This document shows, one piece after another, positions 7,621-11,779 of a stretch of DNA of 11,779 bases (positions are counted from its first letter, which is position 1; each line of letters starts with the position of its first letter). The stretch is from Pyrinomonadaceae bacterium (GTDB lineage Bacteria; Acidobacteriota; Blastocatellia; Pyrinomonadales; Pyrinomonadaceae): the NCBI GenBank assembly GCA_018060305.1, contig JAGOWF010000063.1, forward strand, positions 1 to 11,779, in the 5' to 3' direction. Position numbers and translations under genes: made by a program. Below the pieces are notes generated by a model. It was not told the origin of the DNA and did not search any database. It saw only the letters and a program-made list of their open reading frames with translations.

Positions 7621-8094
7621 ATGAAACTGAGTACGCTCATCCTCGTGTTGATGCTGTTCGCAGCAACCGGTTTTGGGCAGAATGACGACGCCAAAAACGC
7701 GTTAGCCGTTGTTAACAAACTGTTTCATGAAATGGCCGCCGCGAACGCTGCGGGTATCATCGCTACCGGAACAGCCGAGAATCAGCTCGTCGCTATCCAG
7801 AAGATGAAGGACGGCAAGACGAAGATCAGCGTCATCAACGGCGAGACATTCACCAAGTTCTTTACCAAGCCCGGTGCGGCCAAAGAAGTGATGTACAAGC
7901 CTGATGTCGAGGTCAGCGGCGACTGGGCAATGGTCTGGGGCCGATACGTGTTCTTTGCCAACGGCAAGCTGTCGCACTGCGGTATCAATCAGTTCAATCT
8001 CGTGCGGACAGGTGCAGGCTGGAAGATCGCTAACGGCGCTTCAACGATCGATCCGACGGCCTGCACAAAGAAAGAAAAGCGGATGAAACCGTAG
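7621..8094 (+). CDS. Exported NTF2-like (SnoaL/DUF4440-type) protein
   Basis: Starting at the ATG at 7621 the product has 157 residues. Residues 1-20 form a signal peptide (MKLSTLILVLMLFAATGFGQ) with likely cleavage just before or after the Gln. The mature part has a DUF4440/SnoaL-like layout: an N-terminal helix pair (DDAKNALAVVNKLFHEMAAANAAGI), a central segment with FTKFF, and paired strands VEVSGDWAMVWGRYVFFANGK and HCGINQFNLVRTGAGWKIANGAST. The cone-shaped fold binds small molecules or acts as a catalytic or scaffold domain; no specific substrate can be inferred. Two Cys remain in the mature protein (in SHCGIN and PTACTK), possibly a disulfide. The frame stays open upstream (ATG at 7546 would add 25 residues), but that would bury the signal peptide, so 7621 is preferred. 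It converges on the pseudopilin gene with 18 nt between. Confidence 0.8.
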   Translation: MKLSTLILVLMLFAATGFGQNDDAKNALAVVNKLFHEMAAANAAGIIATGTAENQLVAIQKMKDGKTKISVINGETFTKFFTKPGAAKEVMYKPDVEVSGDWAMVWGRYVFFANGKLSHCGINQFNLVRTGAGWKIANGASTIDPTACTKKEKRMKP

Positions 8095-8112
8095 AATTGT
8101 GCTGCCCGGAGG

Positions 8113-8787
8113 CTAGCGCGGCGTACTGTTGACCGACGACGGCCCTCGTAGCGGAGCAAAACTGCTCATGCCCGTGCCACGAAACAGCGGTGTAAAGATC
8201 CACTTCGAGTGATTTTCGATGCCGTAATACGCGATCACCGATTTGCTGCGGCTTTGGCTAGCGACGCCGATGAACGGCGTGTTTTCGGTCAGCACATCAA
8301 AACTGTCGTCGCCTTCGTTGTCACTGTCAAGGTCCGTATTGAGTGAATTTACGAGCACGATCGCAAAGCGGTCAAAGATCTGAGGATTAGGATTTGCCGG
8401 CAGGATGCCGCCGTTATAGTTCTGCACGCGTCGGGCAAATCCGCCGATCGAATCGACGTCGGCCTTGATAAGCCGCCACTTGCCGTCCTCGCTGAGCGGA
8501 TCGACAGCGGCCGAAGCCCTTAGGATCTGACGCTTTTTAGTTCCGTACGGCAGGCCCTCGAGCAGGTCATCCATCGAATTTGGCAGTTTTGCACCTCGGT
8601 AGAATTCGACGTATTGGCGGATCGCGTCGGCGATCTCCTCGCCTCGACGCACTGCTTCGAGTTCCTTTTCACGCTGCACTTCCTGCTGCACGGCCGGTGC
8701 GACGGCAAGGAGTCCGACCGCAAAGACGACCATGATCGCCATTACGGCAAAGAGCGTCATCCCGCGTTCGTCGCTAAGGCTTGCCAT
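8113..8787 (-). CDS. Type II secretion/type IV pilus pseudopilin-like protein (GspG/GspK-like, lacks Glu+5)
   Basis: From the ATG at 8787 the product has 224 residues; a TTG at 8805 would add six. Residues 5-30 form a class III signal: SDERG followed by MTLFAVMAIMVVFAVGLLAV, with prepilin-peptidase cleavage predicted after G9. The residue at +1 is Met and +5 is Ala, whereas major pilins and most pseudopilins carry Glu at +5; GspK-type tip pseudopilins lack it. An amphipathic helix follows (QQEVQREKELEAVRRGEEIADAIRQYVEFY), then a GspG-like globular part with LPNSMDDLLEG and a Gly/Ser/Pro-rich tail. It is the last gene of the pilNO operon and its start lies inside the preceding gene, so translation is probably coupled. 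It likely contributes to the pseudopilus tip or a minor pilin complex. The strict subfamily is uncertain. Confidence 0.8.
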   Translation of the reverse strand: MASLSDERGMTLFAVMAIMVVFAVGLLAVAPAVQQEVQREKELEAVRRGEEIADAIRQYVEFYRGAKLPNSMDDLLEGLPYGTKKRQILRASAAVDPLSEDGKWRLIKADVDSIGGFARRVQNYNGGILPANPNPQIFDRFAIVLVNSLNTDLDSDNEGDDSFDVLTENTPFIGVASQSRSKSVIAYYGIENHSKWIFTPLFRGTGMSSFAPLRGPSSVNSTPR

Positions 8788-9856
8788 CGTCTGCTGAGTC
8801 GTCAACGTCCTGTTTTTGCTTGTCTATGGGCCGCTGCATCGGCGGCTGCGGAGGCACATATCTAGGTAAATTATCGGGAATTCCGGGAATGCCCTTCATC
8901 GTTGTGGGATCGAATGGCTGCATGCCGCCATCCATCGGCTTGCCTGCGGTAGAGCCGGTCGCGGTTCCGGCAGGCGCCTTTGAGATGGCGATCGGATGCC
9001 TGAAACCGAGCTGCGTGTCTTCGAATATCACTTCAGCCGGCGAGATATCCACAAGTCGAAATCGTCCGCCGAGGATATCATTCAAGCGTGCGCCAAACGG
9101 AGCGGTCTTACCTGTCTCGACCAAGTATGCCGTGTCGTTGTTATAGCGTTTGCGGCCGATCATGCCGATGTATTGATAGCCCGGTTTTGGCGGTGCGGCT
9201 ATGGTGACGAAGACGGGATTTGAATAGAGCTTGCCGTCCGGCGTGCGCATCATTACCTGTGCCTGCGTTTCCTGCGCGATCAGATTAGGCGGAATATCAG
9301 TAAACGCACGCTGGCCGTTAACGTAGGTCGTCGGCATCTCTGCCTGATTAAAGAGGATGCGCGCGTCCGGCGGAATATGGTCACCGTTCAGTTCTAGGCG
9401 GAATCCGCGCGAGCCCGCATACACTGACTGCGGATTGGCAAACGCAAGAATGATCGGCGGCGTCGGCACCGGCGAAGGCGGCTTAGGCGGCGGCGGTGTG
9501 GGTATCGGCGTGGGCGGACAATCGTCCGTACACGGCGGCGGCGGCTCGTAAAAGGCAAAGATATTGCGGCCCGCATCAGGTGCGTATGCATTGCCGGCCT
9601 GATAGATCACCGGCGTCGTCTCGTAAACAAACTGCTGATCCTGCGGCGATGGCAGAGACGCGTCAGCACGGCTCGTGGACGGCGTCGAGCGCGGTGTCGG
9701 CGTCGGCGTTCCTTTACCCGTTGCCGTGGTCGAAGAGCCGCCAAAAAAGCTCCGTCCGAAAGCAAAATACAGCGCGATGAGCGCGACCAGGCCGAGCACC
9801 GCGGCGGCGATCATCTTGTTGCGTTCAGCCGGTGATTTGCCTTCGAATAGACCCAT
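8774..9856 (-). CDS. PilP/GspC-like inner-membrane alignment protein with a proline-rich linker and IPT/TIG domain
   Basis: This 360-residue protein occupies the pilP position directly after pilO; the pilO TAA abuts its ATG. It has a short cytoplasmic N-terminus, one membrane helix at about 15-34, then a Ser/Thr/Pro linker. GRNIFAFYEPPP at 96-107 recalls the R-[ND]-P-F start of PilP/GspC periplasmic regions. A run of prolines with a CTDDC pair (109-113) spans 104-134. Residues about 135-220 look like an IPT/TIG immunoglobulin-like domain (AFANPQSVYAGSRGF..., ...VMMRTPDGKLYSNPVFVTI). Residues about 225-292 (YIGMIGRKRYNNDTAYLVETGKT... RLVDISPAEVIFED) match the small beta-domain of PilP/GspC that contacts the secretin N0 domain. 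The tail is Pro/Gly-rich. It probably links the PilNO platform to the outer-membrane secretin. The IPT/TIG insertion is unusual compared with proteobacterial PilP (about 170 residues). Confidence 0.82.
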   Translation of the reverse strand: MGLFEGKSPAERNKMIAAAVLGLVALIALYFAFGRSFFGGSSTTATGKGTPTPTPRSTPSTSRADASLPSPQDQQFVYETTPVIYQAGNAYAPDAGRNIFAFYEPPPPCTDDCPPTPIPTPPPPKPPSPVPTPPIILAFANPQSVYAGSRGFRLELNGDHIPPDARILFNQAEMPTTYVNGQRAFTDIPPNLIAQETQAQVMMRTPDGKLYSNPVFVTIAAPPKPGYQYIGMIGRKRYNNDTAYLVETGKTAPFGARLNDILGGRFRLVDISPAEVIFEDTQLGFRHPIAISKAPAGTATGSTAGKPMDGGMQPFDPTTMKGIPGIPDNLPRYVPPQPPMQRPIDKQKQDVDDSADDGKP

Positions 9857-10780
9857 TTACTGCTGCTGTGGCGGCACGGCCGGCGCCATGTTTGGCCGTC
9901 TAAAATACGCCGCCATCTCGATGCGCAGGCTGACGACCTCGCCGTGCATCTTACCCTTTTTCGACCGCTGCTCGGGCTGCGGTTGAGCCGAGGGCACCAT
10001 TGACTGGCCGCCCATGGTCGAATTGATCCGTGCGCCAAGATTCTTTGCCGCAGGTGCGGCCGGCTGTGCGGGTTGGCCAGCAGGCTGCGCCTTTTCCTTG
10101 TCAGATTCTGTATCCGACGGGGCAAGCTCTACCGCGCTGACGATAACGAATTCACGGCCCGTCTCGATCTCGCGGATAAAGCGCCGCAGATTCTGATACG
10201 ACCCCTCGACGGTCGTCGTGATATACATTCCGGGATAAAGGCTGCGGTATTTGGCCCGGCCTCGCTCCTCGTCGGTCTGCTGGCCCGTGTTTACATCGGC
10301 GGTCTCGAGCGGCTGATAGTCTGGGCCGGTAGTATTTACAAGGCCATACGCTCCGATCAGTCCGTTGATCCGCTGATACAGGGCAGTCCGGCCGACCGTC
10401 GTTACAGGCAGAAAACGCGCTTCAAAATCGTCAACGCTCGTCACGATCTTATCGACCTGATCCTGCGTAGTCGTGATCTCGCCGTACTTGGCCTTGGCCG
10501 ATGCGACCTCGGCCTCCAGCCGGTCGGCCTCTGAGCGGTTGCGTGCAAGTTCGCGGTTTGACGGCAGCACGAGCGCAAAATATATGCCTATCGCACCGAC
10601 CAGCGCGATCAGTCCTACGGCCATCGCACCCATCTCAAGCGGGCCCCACATGCCGCCATACACCTTTCGTGGTCGGTTTGGCGGAATCACGGAGACCGGT
10701 GTCTCGACAACCTCAATAACGACCGTTTCGACCTCGGGCGTTTCGTCGTCAGGGTTCAGTTGTGGATCGAGTTCTGCCAC
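9857..10780 (-). CDS. pilO: Type IV pilus assembly protein PilO
   Basis: The 307-residue product has an acidic cytoplasmic N-terminus (1-40), one membrane helix (about 52-73), a coiled-coil segment (74-118) and a ferredoxin-like periplasmic core (about 130-222, then 278-295), the standard PilO plan. PilO pairs with PilN and PilP to connect the cytoplasmic motor platform to the secretin. SYQNLRRFIREIETGREFVIVSAVEL (194-219) is the classic PilO core strand-helix-strand. An Ala/Pro/Gln-rich insertion at 228-272 separates the last strand (EVVSLRIEMAAYFRRP), making it longer than the ~200 residues seen in Pseudomonas. The start is GTG at 10780, two nt after the pilN stop, with GGAGG about 12 nt upstream inside the pilN 3' end, so the two are co-translated. 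Function follows from family and context. Confidence 0.9.
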   Translation of the reverse strand: MAELDPQLNPDDETPEVETVVIEVVETPVSVIPPNRPRKVYGGMWGPLEMGAMAVGLIALVGAIGIYFALVLPSNRELARNRSEADRLEAEVASAKAKYGEITTTQDQVDKIVTSVDDFEARFLPVTTVGRTALYQRINGLIGAYGLVNTTGPDYQPLETADVNTGQQTDEERGRAKYRSLYPGMYITTTVEGSYQNLRRFIREIETGREFVIVSAVELAPSDTESDKEKAQPAGQPAQPAAPAAKNLGARINSTMGGQSMVPSAQPQPEQRSKKGKMHGEVVSLRIEMAAYFRRPNMAPAVPPQQQ

Positions 10781-10782
10781 GC

Positions 10783-11403
10783 TTACTGCACGCCTCCGTT
10801 CTGTGCGATATCGGTCGCCGGCGCGCTCGTCGAATAGCCGTAGGCCGGTGTGTATATGAGCCTAAAAGTATATTCCGTATAGACGATACGCTCGTTTTCC
10901 TGCCGGTCCTGGCCGCGCAGTTCGGCGGTAAACAGGCCCGAATTGTTCATATTCTCGATCATCGCCATGACGCTCGAATAGTCACGGGCCAACACGCCAA
11001 ACTCCAGTTCGGCCTTGATGCGGTCGCCGTCCTGATAGATGTTTTCGACGGCTATGCGCGATGCTGCCACGCTCGACGGCAGCACGGATTCGAGGTCGGC
11101 AAACAGCCGCGACCAGCCGAATGTCTTGTTAGCAACGAGCTTGTGCGCCGCCGATAACAGTGCCTTTTGGTCGGGCGTCAGAAGCTGCTGCACCTTTTCG
11201 CCCTCACCCTTTAGCCGAGCGATCTCGGCCTGGCGTTCGGCCACAGAGGCGACCAGCAGGTCGTTACGCTTCTTGTTGTCGTTTAGGCGGTAAATGCAAT
11301 ATACGCCAAGGACAAGGCTGACCAGCACCAGCAAGGCCGCACCGAGATACGGCAGCGTGCGATTCCGAAATGGATGACTGGATAAATTGAGCTTGGCGAT
11401 CAC
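10783..11403 (-). CDS. pilN: Type IV pilus assembly protein PilN
   Basis: This 206-residue bitopic protein begins MIAKLNLSSHPFRNRT, the cytoplasmic N[LY]xxxPxR-type motif by which PilN binds the actin-like PilM. A membrane helix follows at about 18-40, then a coiled coil (41-75, NDNKKRNDLLVASVAERQAEIARLK) and a PilN/Fimbrial-assembly periplasmic domain (about 80-190, FADLESVLPSSVAASRIAVEN...). Its length is normal for the family. The only in-frame initiator is GTG at 11403; an in-frame stop lies about eight codons upstream, so no earlier start exists. Shine-Dalgarno pairing is weak. PilM is normally encoded immediately upstream, often overlapping, but here that space carries palindromic repeats. 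A weak promoter-like pair on the minus strand (AAGACA at 11454-11449, 18 nt, TAGTAT at 11430-11425) could drive the operon. Confidence 0.9.
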   Translation of the reverse strand: MIAKLNLSSHPFRNRTLPYLGAALLVLVSLVLGVYCIYRLNDNKKRNDLLVASVAERQAEIARLKGEGEKVQQLLTPDQKALLSAAHKLVANKTFGWSRLFADLESVLPSSVAASRIAVENIYQDGDRIKAELEFGVLARDYSSVMAMIENMNNSGLFTAELRGQDRQENERIVYTEYTFRLIYTPAYGYSTSAPATDIAQNGGVQ

Positions 11404-11518
11404 TTGCTTACTACAGAAAACAACATACTACCACGACACGCGAGCCGATGTCTTATCACGCCGAAAGCGCGTAAATTGTTGCAAAATTAAAGGCTCTTGC
11501 GGCAAACCGCCCAAGATA
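11404..11518. other. Non-coding spacer upstream of pilN; weak promoter and hairpin candidates only
   Basis: No credible gene is seen on either strand between the pilN start and the repeat array. Minus-strand AAGACA/TAGTAT with an 18-nt spacer (11454-11425) would place transcription start about 10-20 nt before the pilN GTG. Further out, an imperfect hairpin (CTTG-CGG, CAAA loop, CCG-cc-CAAG at about 11496-11515) is followed on the minus strand by a T-rich stretch and could be a weak terminator for a gene lying beyond the window. All of this is inference from short matches. Confidence 0.3.
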
Positions 11519-11598
11519 TTGCAGAAGCCCGGCCGTAAGGGAGGGCGATACATCCAATGTTGAGTGTATCGCCCTTGCTCACGCGCGGGCTTCTGCAA
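11519..11598. repeat. Palindromic repeat copy 1 (complete, perfect outer arms)
   Basis: The outer arms at 11519-11531 and 11586-11598 are perfect 13-bp reverse complements. The inner arms are 11542-11552 and 11565-11575 (11 bp perfect). The loop 11553-11564 reads TCCAATGTTGAG. Confidence 0.92.
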
Positions 11599-11610
11599 CC
11601 GGGCGTGACA

Positions 11611-11690
11611 TTGCAAAAGCCCGACCGTAAGGGAGGGCGATACATCCAACGTTGAGTGTATCGCCCTTGCTCACGCGCGGGCTTCTGCAA
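11611..11690. repeat. Palindromic repeat copy 2 (complete, one outer-arm mismatch)
   Basis: The outer arms are 11611-11623 (TTGCAAAAGCCCG) and 11678-11690, with one A.C mismatch. The inner arms 11634-11644 and 11657-11667 are perfect. The loop centre is CAACGTTG, itself a perfect 8-bp palindrome, where the other copies have CAATGTTG. Confidence 0.92.
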
Positions 11691-11700
11691 CCGGGCGTGA

Positions 11701-11760
11701 AGGAGGGCGATACATCCAATGTTGAGTGTATCGCCCTTGCTCACGCGCGGGCTTCTGCAA
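11701..11760. repeat. Palindromic repeat copy 3 (left outer arm deleted)
   Basis: The inner arms 11704-11714 and 11727-11737 and the right outer arm 11748-11760 are intact, but the left outer arm and connecting bases (22 nt relative to copy 2) are missing, so only the inner stem can form. The flank after 11760 differs from the CCGGGCGTGA that follows copies 1 and 2, marking the array end. Confidence 0.9.
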
Positions 11761-11779
11761 CCGTGCTAATCCCGCCGTG

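Larger units (their letters stand above)
11519..11760. repeat. Three-copy tandem array of a ~80-bp nested palindrome (REP/BIME-like)
   Basis: Three near-identical units lie head-to-tail with periods of 92 and then 70 bp. The full unit has an outer arm pair (TTGCAGAAGCCCG ... CGGGCTTCTGCAA, 13 bp) and an inner pair (AGGGCGATACA ... TGTATCGCCCT, 11 bp) around a 12-nt loop. Transcribed in either direction it would form a long stem-loop. Such interspersed palindromes are typical of REP/BIME-like elements mobilised in trans, but no transposase is present here. The short minus-strand frames across this region are by-products of the repeat and not genes. Confidence 0.92.

Noticed and set aside
11428..11744. 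Two overlapping minus-strand frames of 73 and 85 codons in the repeat array
   Set aside because: They are built from repeated translation of the palindromic unit (recurring ARLQKPAREQGRYTQ-type text) and have no start-site support.
11519..11760. Possible CRISPR array
   Set aside because: The repeats are ~80 bp palindromes, and what lies between them is a short, identical CCGGGCGTGA-type linker; there are no unique spacers and no cas gene.

Overview
The window is 11.8 kb of ordinary-looking bacterial chromosome, moderately GC-rich, with densely packed genes on both strands, several GTG starts and few clear Shine-Dalgarno sites. The gene content best fits Acidobacteriota, probably class Blastocatellia (Pyrinomonadaceae-like). 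The pointers are a PilN/PilO/PilP-like alignment operon that ends in a degenerate pseudopilin, an Agl23-type (TIGR03663) membrane glycosyltransferase-like gene, and a palindromic repeat array. The taxonomic placement is inference; no rRNA or tRNA gene is present to test it.

Layout. (1) Positions 1-523, minus: N-terminal part of rlmN, the radical-SAM rRNA/tRNA adenine methyltransferase, running off the left edge. (2) 589-1419, plus: a secreted, probably lipid-anchored, DRGH-type non-specific DNA/RNA endonuclease, divergent from rlmN. (3) 1448-2548, minus: the YchF/OLA1 P-loop ATPase, preceded on the same strand by an unrecognised 102-residue protein (2627-2935). (4) 3045-7135, plus: two large polytopic membrane proteins overlapping by 4 nt (ATGA). 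The second is an Agl23-family protein and the first looks like a GT-C-fold glycosyltransferase; together they probably build or attach a lipid-linked glycan at the cell surface. (5) 7132-7484, minus: a small four-helix membrane protein whose reading frame appears broken by a one-base deletion near its 3' end. (6) 7621-8094, plus: an exported NTF2-like (SnoaL/DUF4440-type) protein. (7) 8113-11403, minus: a tightly coupled four-gene operon in the order pilN, pilO, PilP/GspC-like protein, pseudopilin, giving the inner-membrane alignment complex of a type IV pilus or type II secretion machine. (8) 11404-11779: no credible gene. It holds a three-copy array of an approximately 80-bp nested palindrome (REP/BIME-like) where pilM would be expected.

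No clear new defence or mobile system is visible. The most useful observations are the repeat array at the head of the pilus operon, the repairable frameshift in the four-helix membrane protein, the IPT/TIG domain inside the PilP-like protein, the pseudopilin lacking Glu+5, and the paired GT-C genes.
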